64,000 nucleotides of DNA from Chloranthus sessilifolius (lineage: Eukaryota > Streptophyta > Magnoliopsida > Chloranthales > Chloranthaceae), in contig CM037591.1 of the NCBI GenBank assembly GCA_021018995.1, positions 5,648,001 to 5,712,000 on the forward strand, in the 5' to 3' direction. Of this stretch, positions 46,332-56,680 are shown piece after piece. Position 1 is the first letter of the stretch. Each line of letters begins with the position of its first letter. The translations under genes and the position numbers were made by a program. The notes beneath the pieces were generated by a model. That model had not been told where the DNA came from and did no database searches. It worked only from the letters and a program-made list of their open reading frames with translations.

Positions 46332-47981
46332 TTACAACAAACCTAAAAAACCATCCTCATTGCCATTAAATGAAATCCCCAATCTTTTGCTGAATTGAAG
46401 AATATCAAGAGCATTCTCTCTATTTTTTCCTTCTGGGAAACACTCACCCGTCAGTGCCCCAGCTGCAATGCTTTTTAGTAGCACCGCCTTTCTTCTTGAC
46501 CCATCTTCTAGCACACCGTCTTCGCTCCGAGGAGAGTATATCGGAGTTTCTGGAACTTGATCTTCAACTTCAGCCTCGTCATCTTCGGAATTGTAGAAAC
46601 CCTGACACTTAAGCTCGGGATGGCTGAAGCCAGGAGGGCTTCTAGATAGGCTTTCAGAAAGCGTATAATCCTTATTCACAGAAATGAGATTGACACCCTT
46701 AGTAGATCTGGGCCTAGCTCCAACAGATAACTTAAGAATATCCATACCCGATCCAGAATAGCATGTAGCCGTTGGAGGACAGCTTCAAGCGCTGATCAGA
46801 GAGAGATTATTTGGATTCCTAATTTTGAAATTAGGATCCAAAACTTGCTGCTTACCATTAGGTGCTAAACTTCTGTGATTGTACTCCTTACCAAGCTCTG
46901 TACTATGCCTTCCTTCCTTCACACCCTCCATCCTCATTTCCAGTGGGCCTCCCTTTTGAGCACCTGCACCAAAATACTCAGTTGGATTGACCGAATCTTT
47001 CATCACTAACGAGGGGATGATCTCTGGCAGGGATTTTTTAACCCATTCAACAAATGTTCCCATTTTTTGTTTTCTTACATGCTTACCAAGAGAAGATGGG
47101 TCATATTCTTCAACAATGTCGATTAAAAATAAAAGTTGTTCAACTTTTATAGTAATAGATTTAGATATTTGAGAGCCCAAAGTAGATGTCACCTGAACTA
47201 AAGGAGGGTGTAGGTAGTCTAAATTTGATGAAGACTCATCGATGGAAATAAAATCCCCAAATATTTCTGCAATCTTGATGAATGTGTCTTTGCTCCAAGC
47301 ATGAAGAGGCACTCCAACGATTCTCAGCCATCTCAGAACTTTCTTTTCTTTGGAAACCATTTCCATTGAAGGGCTCCATTCCCTGAACTTGATCTCCCAC
47401 CAAGAACCCTTAACCGTCTTCCCTTTCAGCCCCTTTTCCTTGCCAGTAGCAGACTTGAAGATGAATAAAAATCTGTTATCTCCCAAAGAAGCTACCTCTG
47501 GTTTTTCTGCCGGCATCCAAGTTTCCGACGACCATTTCCGCATCTCTTCCAGTTCCATTGGATTATCAACTTCTCCAATTAAACATGTTCGTTGAAGGAA
47601 TCCGCTACGATCAGACTTATTAGCAATACACAACACAGCCTTCGAACTTTCCGGTGGGGAGACAACCATATTTTTCGGCCAGCCATGATAGTGGCATCTC
47701 TGCATCTTAAAGTTTCCTTTGACAGTGTTTTCTTTCCTGCCTTGTATGCTCCATCCATTCTTGATATCTCTGAGCTGGTCCTGCGAGAACGGAGCTCCGA
47801 TTCTCAGCCTCGGTTTAATCTGTTTCCTTTGTTGGATCTTTCCATTTCTCTTTCGATCTCTACATATGTTCCGGTTGCAAATATTTCTAAAAGCGAAATT
47901 GTGGTTACTGCAACGACCACAAAACCAGTCTCCAGCACGAACTTCACTAGCTCCAGAATGTGGCTTCATTGTGAAACACAT
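46332..47981 (-). pseudogene. LINE ORF1: RanBP2-type zinc finger + DUF4283
   Basis: The first frame (46785-47981) begins MCFTMKPHSGASEVRAGDWF and contains GDWFCGRCSNHNFAFRNICN at residues 17-36, the RanBP2-type finger signature W-x-C-x2-C...NFA.R..C, with Cys21, Cys24 and Cys35. The fourth Cys would be residue 38 but is Asn; a Cys lies at 40. Residues about 130-250 match DUF4283 (SLGDNRFLFIFKSATGKEKG, EIKFREWSPSMEM, LRIVGVPLHAWSKDTFIKIA), the nucleic-acid-binding core of plant L1 ORF1. No CCHC knuckle follows it. A second frame (46332-46745) continues the C-terminal part after a frame change between 46785 and 46745. ORF1 proteins coat the LINE RNA. Confidence 0.8.
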
Positions 47982-48104
47982 TAGCCAAACCTAGACCCTT
48001 CATCTACCTCCGAATTTTGACATTGGCAATTCATCAAACACTTGCAAGAATATTTTCTTTTTAATGTTGTAGAGGTCATCTATCGGAAGTTTACATTGGC
48101 AATT

Positions 48105-48235
48105 GATCTAATTTTTTATAGGTGTACCATGATCTCAAGATCCGTTGCATGGAAGATTGGAGCAAAAAACAATCCCCATCGTCTGATTTAAAACAACTGA
48201 TGATTTTTAGCAAAGGTGCCCAAAAAGATTTAGAA
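48105..48235. repeat. Fold-back family FB1, right-arm fragment (copy k)
   Basis: GTACCATGATCTCAAGATCC, GCATGGAAGATTGGAGC and CCATCGTCTGATTTAAAAC, then AGCAAAGGTGCCCA. It lies just upstream of the LINE 5' end. Confidence 0.7.
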
Positions 48236-49288
48236 GCGAAGCAACTTAGTGATGTGTGAGAAGCAACTTAGTAATGCTTCCCAATCTAATATTATTATCA
48301 ACTAGATGTGGTCAGATTATTGAGTGAAATATCTTTTTCATCCAATGTTTTTCCCTCAAGGTCATTGTCTCTATAGCGTAAAATATGGGTGACACCCATG
48401 GTTATAAATTTCGCTTCTTGCGTCTCGGGTCTCGTCTATGAGACTGATCTGAGTTTTGCTATGAGACGCTGCACATAAAATATTTTTTAAATGCTAGTTT
48501 ATATAGGATGTTAAGCTAGTATATCATTGAAAGTGTACTGCTATCATCTTGGACACATGGGACTAATTTTTTTCACCATATTCCGTTTATGTCATGATCT
48601 CGTGAATGGCTATCATAATGTGTCCATGTTTGTGCACTATATATTTTTCTATTATTCTTATTTTTTAACAACTAATATTGAAGATCATTTATGGACCGGT
48701 ATACAATTAACTTATAATTGTGATTCTTTAACTAAGATATGTTACAATTATTACAACTATTTGCGCAGTTCAGAAATAGTAAAATATTCTTTAATAGCGT
48801 TAGATCAATCACCTATTTAAGTAGCGTAACATCATTTAAAGGGTTATTTTTATTTTTCGCCGTACCACCTAAATGTCTCGAGGCTTTCCGGGACAACTCG
48901 GATTGGATTTCAAACCATGGTTACACCTCTTTTTTCTCTCCATCAATCTCCCATCCCTTAAAATTCTCTCCCATCTCCCCTCACCCTCTCCACACATCAA
49001 TAGCACCTGCCACCTATTAGTCAAACTAGATTAAAGAAACCCACATTTTATCAATTTTGATGCCTTCGTAACACCAAACATGGTGTGCCATTAACGTCAC
49101 TCTCTCTTACTTTTTCTTCGTCTTTTTTAAATCGGTCACTCTCTCTTATTTCACAAAAGAATGATCAATAGAGCAGTTGATACACGCATAAATCAAACTT
49201 GTTGCATTCTATTGGGCAAACATAACTCATAACAACTGATACAAATTTAGAATATTTTACTAAGGGAGTATAATTTTATGGACTACGT
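48236..49288. other. Intron 6 sequence, nothing recognised
   Basis: AT-rich; the reading frames at 48527-49020 have no domain. A short GTCTCGGGTCTCGTCTATGA block (48421-48440) is weakly self-complementary. Confidence 0.4.
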
Positions 49289-49297
49289 TTATATTTA

Positions 49298-50134
49298 GGA
49301 AAATTTACAGGATCGACCCTATTAAAATTAACCTTTTCTATTAGAGACCCTATAATTTTACCTTTCACCAAACGGATCAGCTCCAAATCTCTCCAGCTAG
49401 AATACACTACAAAAAATAAGACTACTAGCGGCAGCCATTAACTTCCAGTATTAACAAAAAAACTGTCACTAATAGTCTTAAGAGCTTTTAATAGTTTTCT
49501 TGTTATTAACGGCAGTTTTTTGCAGCCAAAAATTGCTGCTAATAATCTTATTTTTTGTAGTGACAAAAAATCTCAAATACCCCTTCTTACACCTTTTATC
49601 GTTCTACATAGTTTAAAATTTTAAAAATTTGTACTTTTTTATATTTACGCGATGCGAAGCAGCATCTATGATGTCTAATTTAAAGGCCACAATATAAAGA
49701 TCAATGATGCGAAAGATTGACACGAAAAAAGGCGATACCGACTAAAAAATCGCATGTTTAAACAGTTGATACTGACTGACAGTCGAGTCAGTCGGTATCG
49801 ACTATTTAAACAGGCGATTTTTTTTTTTTAAACAAACGGTATCGCCTTTTATTCGTGTCAATCTTTAGCATTATCGATCTTTATATTGTAGCCTTCAAAT
49901 CAGACAGCATAGATGCTGCTTCACATCGCGTAAATATAAAAGAGTGCAAATTTTTAAAATTTTAAACTATATAGAACGATAAAAGGCGTAAGAAGGGGTA
50001 TTTGAGACTTTTTGCATGCTAGCTGGAACTACTCGGCTTGAAGCTGGTCGGTTAAGTGAAAGGTGAAAACATAGGGTCTACGATGGAAAAGATGAATCTG
50101 GCAGGGTTGACAGGGTCGATCATGTAAATTTCCC
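49298..50134. mobile_element. Mutator-like palindromic MITE, 837 bp, with 9-bp target duplication
   Basis: Arms of roughly 250-400 bp: GGAAAATTTACAGGATCGAC from the left pairs with GGGAAATTTACATGATCGAC from the right, and CTCAAATACCCCTTCTTAC with its inverse. TTATATTTA is present exactly at 49289-49297 and at 50135-50143, the 9-bp duplication expected of Mutator-like elements. The centre (49725-49860) is a further palindrome of GGCGATACCGACT/AGTCGGTATCG. A CACTA MITE lies in the left arm. No transposase coding. Confidence 0.92.
49405..49562. mobile_element. CACTA-type MITE, copy 3 (nested in the Mutator-like MITE)
   Basis: CACTACAAAAAATAAGAC ... inverse CTTATTTTTTGTAGTG; 158 bp; flanks ATA and ACA. 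It splits the left arm of the host MITE, so it is younger than it. Confidence 0.87.
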
Positions 50135-50143
50135 TTATATTTA

Positions 50144-50684
50144 TGGTTCCCAATCCTAAGAACGAGATTGATGGATTATGAATCTTGACTAAAATGTTGT
50201 GTCACATGTTCCAAAATCCGTTTATTTCTCTTCATTGAAAATCCGAATCTAGAACCCTAAAACTTTAAGGCTTAGAGCTGTAGGAATTTGTATAAATTGG
50301 TACATGGCAAGATGTCGGCAGTCTATTAAATAAATTGGTCAACTCATGTATGGGGAATATCGTAGAAATCTTTCGATTAGAGGATCACAGCCATCCAATG
50401 AACTATTTTGCGGACCAAATAAAATAAATTAATTGACAATTTTGTTCTATTATTTTCAGTCAGTCTACGATGAGTGTCCACCCAATACTCATATGGGGAC
50501 ACAGCAGTCCACAGTTCTATGTGATTATATGATCAGCACAAACTTTTAATACATAGAAGGCCGTGCATTTCATACAGTCACATAGATGTGTTGAGAGTGC
50601 TTAAATTTATATATGATGAGTGGACACCTATTATAGATTAGCTCTTATTTTTATTGGAGTTAATTATATTTAATTTTGTTGGAG
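50144..50684. other. End of intron 6, nothing recognised
   Basis: AT-rich sequence leading to the exon 7 acceptor. Two short related blocks (TGAGTGTCCACCC at 50471, GATGAGTGGACACC at 50617, inverted) were seen. Confidence 0.4.
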
Positions 50685-51015
50685 TGCTGTTGGGGATGTT
50701 ATGTTGGTGGGTGAACTCTATGGCGTTCTATGGGGAAAGAGTAAAGAAGAAAGCATACCACAATCAAAAGAACAAAGAAATGAAGCTAAAGAGGAAACTG
50801 TATTTGAGTGCATTACGCATCTCAGTAAAACAAAAAAAATTTATGTGATGAGATGTTTTGCAAATATGGTAGACTTTTTACTAGTGTTTCCATGCCATTT
50901 CTCGCTACGTGGCCCGCCCACTCGGCCCGTCCACTCACGCACACATGATGCATGTCATGTGGTGTTTGCGCTTGGTTTCCCATTAAGAGCAGACACTCTT
51001 TTACATGGAAATTAA
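50685..51015 (+). CDS. Transporter exon 7 (last)
   Basis: Acceptor GTTGGAG, then (S)AVGDVMLVGELYGVLWGKSK, the final helix and LWGK motif. A Glu/Lys-rich cytosolic tail follows. The tail is longer than usual and its end runs close to a fold-back fragment, so its last residues may be derived from repeat sequence. Confidence 0.75.
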
Positions 51016-51130
51016 AACCATTGAAGCAAATGATGGAGATTGCTTTTAGTCCGAATCTTGGACCCAATCAATCTTGAGATCATGATGCACCTGCCAATTG
51101 GTTACATGTTGAATAAATCACATGGTGAAA
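51005..51130. repeat. Fold-back family FB1, left-arm fragment (copy l)
   Basis: CCATTGAAGCAAATGATGG, AATCAATCTTGAGATCATG and CAATTGGTTACATGTTG. It overlaps the last codons of exon 7. Confidence 0.65.
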
Positions 51131-51524
51131 GTGCCTTTTTTAGAAGTCATTTTTTTTTCTTCAAAAGATGCAAATTTTGTGATTACTTTGTAATTTCTTT
51201 TATACTTTTTTTTTTTTTTTTTTTTCTTTCTTTTATAATTTTCCGTTATTATTATTCAAATATGTTTTCTTAACTTTAAGAAGCAGGTACCTGGCCAGCT
51301 CGCCTAACCCCTTGAGGTTTATTACAATGATTTTTCTACGCTTTTTCTAGCATACTTGTGCTTATCGCTTACCTTCCATTAGAGCAAGTTTTATTTGCTT
51401 TGTCGGGGAGCCCATTTTTTACTTAAACAATTCTTTGCAAACGCAAATGTTGCGGAGAGCATAGTGACAAGTTTTGTTTTTGGTAAGTTTTCAGTGTGGG
51501 TCCTTTTGGTATATTTCGGATCAA
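51131..51524. other. T-rich stretch downstream of the transporter
   Basis: T-runs at 51148-51156 and 51207-51225. No gene. A polyadenylation signal for the transporter could lie here but none stands out. Confidence 0.35.
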
Positions 51525-51800
51525 TTTTGATTACTTCCCGAAAAAATTCGGGGATTAAAAATATATTTAATATATATATATATATATTTTTAAATTATTA
51601 AAATATATACTAAATTACTAACGTATTTAAAATAAAAAAAAATAATTTTTAAATATAAAAGAAAAACTTACAGAAAATTCTGAAATTTCATCAAAAATTA
51701 CTGAAATTTTCGTTAGACCTCATTTTCGGCGAATTTCGTGAGACTTTGCCAAAGGAAGAGCTGATTTAGCAAATGCATTCTAGGCCTCAGAGTACCGAAC
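51525..51800 (-). repeat. Dispersed repeat with CCCGAATTTTTTCGGG end, inverted relative of 36010-36285
   Basis: TTCCCGAAAAAATTCGGGGA at 51536 and, inverted, AAATTCGCCGAAAATGAGG near 51720; AT-rich middle with an (AT)n run at 51570-51588. Confidence 0.5.
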
Positions 51801-51923
51801 TTTAGCCCAAGAGCCACGCTAATTAGGCCCTAAGGTGCCAAGCAAAACACAAACTAACCAAATGCAATGCGCAAGTCTTTTAAAGTTAAGCGATCAATTA
51901 AAAACTCACTAAATTGAAAGTTA

Positions 51924-52325
51924 GGTATCAGTATTTGCAGGTAATTTTTCTTTATCGACAATCATGATTTTCGCACATGAGAACTATCGATTGCCTTGAA
52001 TCCAACGATGGAGATCATTTTTCACATAATGGATCTTGAGATTATAGTCAACCTATCACTCTGTCAAATGTTGATTCCATGAGACATCCAAAAGTCAACA
52101 TGATCATGAGTGTACCAAAAGAATGGGTTGTCAGATGACTTTTGGGGATGTATGCCACATAGAATTAACATTTAATTGTTTGATAGGTTCACCATGATTT
52201 AAAATCAAATGTGTGGAAAATTGGATTGAAAAATTATCTCCATCATCTTAGTCAAGGGAGTCATTTAATTGTTTTTACATGTCTCTCACATGTAAAACTC
52301 CTGATTGTATATAAAGAATATATGT
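51924..52325. repeat. Fold-back family FB1, complete copy (copy m)
   Basis: GGTATCAGTATTTGCAGG on the left; CGATTGCCTTGAATCCAACG, GATCTTGAGATTATAGTC, TCAAATGTTGATTCCATG; inverse arm TAGAATTAACATTTAATTG, CTCCATCATCTTAGTCAAGG; tail TTGTATATAAAGAATAT. Confidence 0.75.
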
Positions 52326-52384
52326 TTGAAAAGTAGGGCACCCTTAAAAGATTTGACAACAATTGAATTATTGTTTGATTGTGA

Positions 52385-52859
52385 TGTTAGAATTATTAGG
52401 ATCTTCTCGCAACCGAAAAGCGGAATTAAACGAAACTTTAGCATATCTTACACCGTAGATGTTCACAAGACAAACTTGAATTTAGCCTTGAGTCATCCGA
52501 GAAATAATTCGGTAATCGATGATTTGATGGAAAACCTTCTCTTTCTTTGCACACCGTAGAGAAGATGAGTTTTTATAAAATTCTTCTAATTCAATTGATA
52601 CGTATTATGTGTAGAAAGAGAGACTCTACATCTCTTTAAATAAAATAGTTAATTAGGTTAAAAACATTCTCATCATGAAATCTAACGGTTAGAATTACCA
52701 TACATATGTTAAGGTAAAATCACAACCCTTGATATAATTGGAAACTTCTTGTTTAACCACAACTAGTGTTCCACCATCTTTTTAATTTAACAACTTTGAC
52801 TATTTGACCTTGACCATGACGTGTGACTTAAGGGCCACATAAATCCGTGAAATCCATCA
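52385..52859 (-). mobile_element. 3' LTR of the copia element
   Basis: Starts TGATGGATTTCACGG just after the polypurine tract AAGTGGGAGAC (52860-52872 on the minus strand) and ends ATTCTAACA, giving TG...CA ends. No partner LTR lies in the window. Confidence 0.75.
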
Positions 52860-53299
52860 GTCTCCCACTTGGCCTTTAAGACCAATTGGGGTTTTTCCAA
52901 AACTTTATATCTTTAAAATATTTTCAAAATCAAATCCAAATCATTCCTTTTAGAAAACTTGACACAATGCACCGATATTGAAAACCTTAGAGAGATATAA
53001 GCTTTCATCTCCATCTCGAGCACCATTTGTTTGGATCATGAATGCACTAGTGTACTTATTATTGACACTAAGACAATTGCATGGTCACAAAACTAATACT
53101 ACTCAAAACTTCAACGTCTTTAACTTGTACGTGATTATTTTAAATAATGTCGCACGAGAGATGTAATACTCTTAAAACTTAGTCTTGTACTCATTCTCGT
53201 AGAGTCCTGTTTTATGCTACTACATGTTACTCTAATGTTGAGTGGTAAAACGTTGGTAAGGGGATCTACAATCATATGTTTTGTACCAATGTAATGAAT

Positions 53300-55724
53300 C
53301 TCTATAACACCATCTCGAGCGCTCCCATATACAATGAAATACTTGATATCAAAATATTTATTCCTCTTAGTAACCTCTTCGTATTTACAAACTTGGTCAC
53401 AACCTCATTGTTATAATAGATGATAAGAAGAAAATTAATGAAATTAACAATCTTTAAATCTCTGATGAAATTCTTCAACAATAACGTATGGCGAGTAGCC
53501 TCATAACAACCAATAAACTCTTCGTACATAGTCGAATCCGCTGTCAAAGTTTGTTTAGCGCTTCTCCATCAAACAACACTCTCTGCAACTAGAAACAAAT
53601 AACTTGCAGTCGATTTGACACTATCCTTATAACCAACAAAATCGGAATCTTGGTATCCGACAACCTCAAGCTCATCTGACATACGACAGGTCAACATGAA
53701 ATCTTTAGTTCTCTTTAAGTAACAAAGTACTTTCTTCGCAGCATTCCAATGTGCAACTCTTAGATTAGATTGATATCAGCTAAGTAGGGTGACAACTAAA
53801 ATGATATCAGGACGTAAACAAATTATTACATATATAAGACTACCCACAACTGAGGCATACTCCTTTTGATCTACTTATTGTCTTTCTGCCTTAGTTCCGG
53901 GCTCTAGATTTTGAGAAATAATGTCACCCTTCAGTACAGGTGCTTCACCTAGAGCACATATATCCATACCAATTTTTAAGTACTTTTTCTATGTAGGCCT
54001 TCTGTGAAAGACCTAAACAACTGGTAACTCTATCACGATAAATTTTGATGCCAAGCACATACTCAATTATACTCAAATCCTTTATATCAAATGCCTTAAA
54101 GAGAAACTTTTGGTATCATACAGCAAATGAATGTCGTTACTCGCCAATAATATATCATCCATGTAGAGAATCAAAATGACAAATTTGCTCCTACTATTTC
54201 TGAGATATATAAAATGATCAATAATATTTTTCTTAAACTCATAATTAGTGATAACCTCATTGATTTTTAAATGGACTTATTCAATCTGCTAACTAGTTCT
54301 TTTCCTTTAATCACAAAGCCCACTGGCTGTGATATATATATGTCTTCTGCAAAGTTTCCATTTAGAAATACAGTCTTCTCATCCATCTGATGTAATTCTA
54401 GATCGTAATGTGCAATTAAAACTCTCACTATCCTCAATGAATTCTTAGAAAAGACCGGAGGGTAGGTCTCATCATAGTTAATGTCTTCCTTCTGTCTAAA
54501 ACCTTTCGCGACAAGTCTCACCTTAAATCTTTCAATCTTGCCACTAGAGTCTCTCTTAGTCAAACCTATTTGCATTCAACTGACTTAAGATCCTTTGACA
54601 AAATCCACAAGGTCCCAAACTTTATTCTTTTCCATAGACAATAACGCCTCTCTCATGGCTTCCAGACAATGTGAGGATTCATTGCTATCAATAGCCTACT
54701 GAAAAGTTGATGGGTCGTAAAGATCAACACCCTCAAATTGAGCCTCTTGAGCATACATCTCGTAGAAATCTGGAATAGCAGGTTTACGCTAACGCTCAAA
54801 TCTTTTGGGCTGAGCTGGTGGTACTAGTGAAACATGAGGTGGAATAGGAAATTCTTCTTCAATTGTAAGCGTCTCTGAACTTGTCTGAATCAAAATATCA
54901 ATATCTGTGGGATCAGGTGGTATAGGAAGAGAAGCATTACTACTAGATAAAGGCATAAAATTAAATTCAAAATTCTCAATAAAAGTAATATTATTCTTAC
55001 GCAAACTCCCACTAGATTCGCCATCGTCCATAAAATTAGCTATATGAGTATCAGCGATATCAATGACCCTTTGAGGATAATAAAATATCCAAGTCCTAGA
55101 TCGGTGTGCATAGTCGATAAAATAACAATTGACTTTGCGAGGATCCAACTTCTTAATGTTGAGATTATAAAAACTTAGTTTCAACTTCACAATCTCATAT
55201 ATGTAAATGTCCGAGCTTTGATCTTTTGTTGTCTATCTCTTGTAAGGAGTATCGGGTACATCCTTGCAAGGAACCCTGTTGAAAATGTAAACTGTTGTCT
55301 TCAAGGTTTCACCCCAAAACTCTTCTTTAAGTGTAGAGTGATTAAGCATGCTTCGAATAGCTTCCTGATAAGTATAATTTTGCCTTTCTGAAAAGTCATT
55401 CTGTTGCGGAGTACTACGAGAAGTATATTGTAGAACAATGCCTTGGGTCTTTAAGTACTCCATGAATGGTCCATAATTGACCCCATCAGGATCCATTCTA
55501 TTGAAATATTCTCCAATTCTATCTGAATACACAGTCTTAATCTTCTTTCCAAGTTGATTTTCTACTTCTAACTGATAGGTCTTGAAGACCTCTAAAGATT
55601 GATCTTTCGTGTCTAATAAGAAGACGTATGTGTATCTGGAGTAGTCATAAATAAAGGTAATGGAATACCTTTTGCCGCCATGAGCATCAATCAAAAAGGA
55701 CCCACAAATATTCGTATGTATCAA
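53300..55724 (-). mobile_element. pol region of the copia element (INT, RT, RNase H)
   Basis: Integrase at 55233-55724 (IHTNICGSFLIDAHGGKRYS, FIYDYSRYTYVFLL, GIVLQYTSRSTPQQNDFSER). A linker with DPRKVNCYFIDYAHRSRTW at about 55080-55190. RT at 54267-54575 (RFKVRLVAKGFRQKEDINYD, HYDLELHQMDEKTVFLNG, EDIYISQPVGFV). RNase H near 53300-53547 (STMYEEFIGCYEATRHTLLL). Broken in many places. Confidence 0.9.
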
Positions 55725-56159
55725 CTGTAAAATCTTAGTGGCCTAAGATGCGGAGAACTTCCTCTGCTTGAAAGTTTTACTCTTTATACAATCCACACAA
55801 TTATCAAAATACGTGAAATTTAATGGTCTAATAATACCAGATTTAACTAACGATTTTATTCTCTTATTCTATATATGACCTAACCTCTTATGCCATAAGG
55901 TTGCATAATAATCCCTAAACAAAGAGCGCTTTGACCCAAAAGGTGTTGAGTTTGTGGCCTCAACAATCAAAGTAATAGTGCGAGAAAAATCAACAGATAA
56001 CAAATATAAGCTATCAACCAAATGTCAAGACCAACCACAGAACCATAAAAAATAATATCTGAACTCATATTAGTAAAAGTAAAAAACTTAACCACAGTCT
56101 ACAAGTCTAGATAACAAAATAATGTTTCTCCTAAAGGAAGAAAAAAATATGTTCCATAT

Positions 56160-56680
56160 TGTAGCGACCCAAACTCTCACAACCTCTTGATTGTAAAATC
56201 TTAGGGCGTACCTTCATATCATGAACCATGGAAACATAATAAGACAATAAAAATGCCTTAAATAGTGAAAGATAAAATTTCTTTTAAATATTAATTAATC
56301 AAAATAAAACTCATGATAATGTTCTTATTCCAATAATAAAGTCTAACATGATTAAAGCTTAAATAGTCTTAATAAAATACTAACTAATCAATGTCTCATT
56401 GATTTAAAATCAATAATAATAATTAGAAAGAAAAATAGATAATTAGGCCACGAAGGCCATTATCACCATTTATTTCAGGTTCTTGAGCACCACGTACAGT
56501 CTCATCACCATAGACACATACATTATCATCGGCTACACCTGTCTCATCTGACCACCCACATCAATAAGGGGTGTAAGTTTACACTTTTATGGATAAGACA
56601 TAATTCATTGAAGCATAAAATATTAATCATAGTTATATGAATATTTATATATATTTCATGTGTGTGCATGTGTGTGGCCG
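56160..56680 (-). mobile_element. LTR fragment of family D
   Basis: The inverse of 2820-3315: ends TGTAGCGACCC at 56160, with ATCAATAAGGGGTGTAAGTT at 56561. It interrupts the copia element on one side and gives way to LTR-C on the other. Confidence 0.8.

Larger units (their letters stand above)
42345..48000 (-). mobile_element. L1-type LINE, antisense in intron 6 of the transporter gene
   Basis: A non-LTR retrotransposon of about 5.7 kb: ORF1 (46332-47981), ORF2 with endonuclease, RT and zf-RVT (42918-46166), and a 3' end at a T10 run on the plus strand (42350-42359), i.e. a poly(A) tail on the element strand. Both ORFs are interrupted and the RT active site is altered, so it is a dead copy. 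I could not fix a target-site duplication; the 5' end is uncertain by about 100 bp. Confidence 0.88.
32551..51015 (+). pseudogene. WAT1-related (MtN21/EamA, UMAMIT-type) transporter gene, 7 exons, probably decayed
   Basis: The family encodes ten-helix EamA membrane proteins that move amino acids or auxin-like compounds across plasma or vacuolar membranes. Seven exons fit the usual family structure: 32635-32807, 32925-32987, 34227-34343, 34872-35131, 40077-40235, 41907-42058 and 50685-51015. Family signatures in order: KPYFAILLVQLVYAGMALFS, MNPFVFVVYRQAIAALFLSP, NLYYVALHYTSATFAAATTT-like in exon 3, VWCIEKKGPVFTAMFTPLAL in exon 6, and LVGELYGVLWGKSKE in exon 7. All splice phases agree except at exon 3/4, which is one base out with the visible GT-AG sites. 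Exon 6 has an in-frame TAG at 42051-42053 where the family reads Leu-Gly. Translation would stop near residue 305 of an expected 370-420. ATG 32635 is preferred over 32551 because homologues start just before KPY. Introns are full of transposons. Confidence 0.8.
52385..56159 (-). mobile_element. Ty1/copia element: 3' LTR and pol, 5' end replaced
   Basis: A copia fossil on the minus strand with domains in copia order (integrase before RT). Parts: integrase core, RT, RNase H, polypurine tract, and one LTR of 475 bp. Its upstream end stops at 56159, where LTR-D begins. It is broken in many places, so it is older than the gypsy elements around it. The clade cannot be assigned by eye. Confidence 0.88.

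Noticed and set aside
42343-48070. Target-site duplication for the LINE
   Set aside because: The best candidates (TATTATTCTTTTT at 42340 and ATATTTTCTTTTT at 48048) match only in T-rich letters and are not convincing.
48527-49020. Two overlapping plus-strand frames in intron 6
   Set aside because: AT-rich, no domain, between a fold-back fragment and a MITE.
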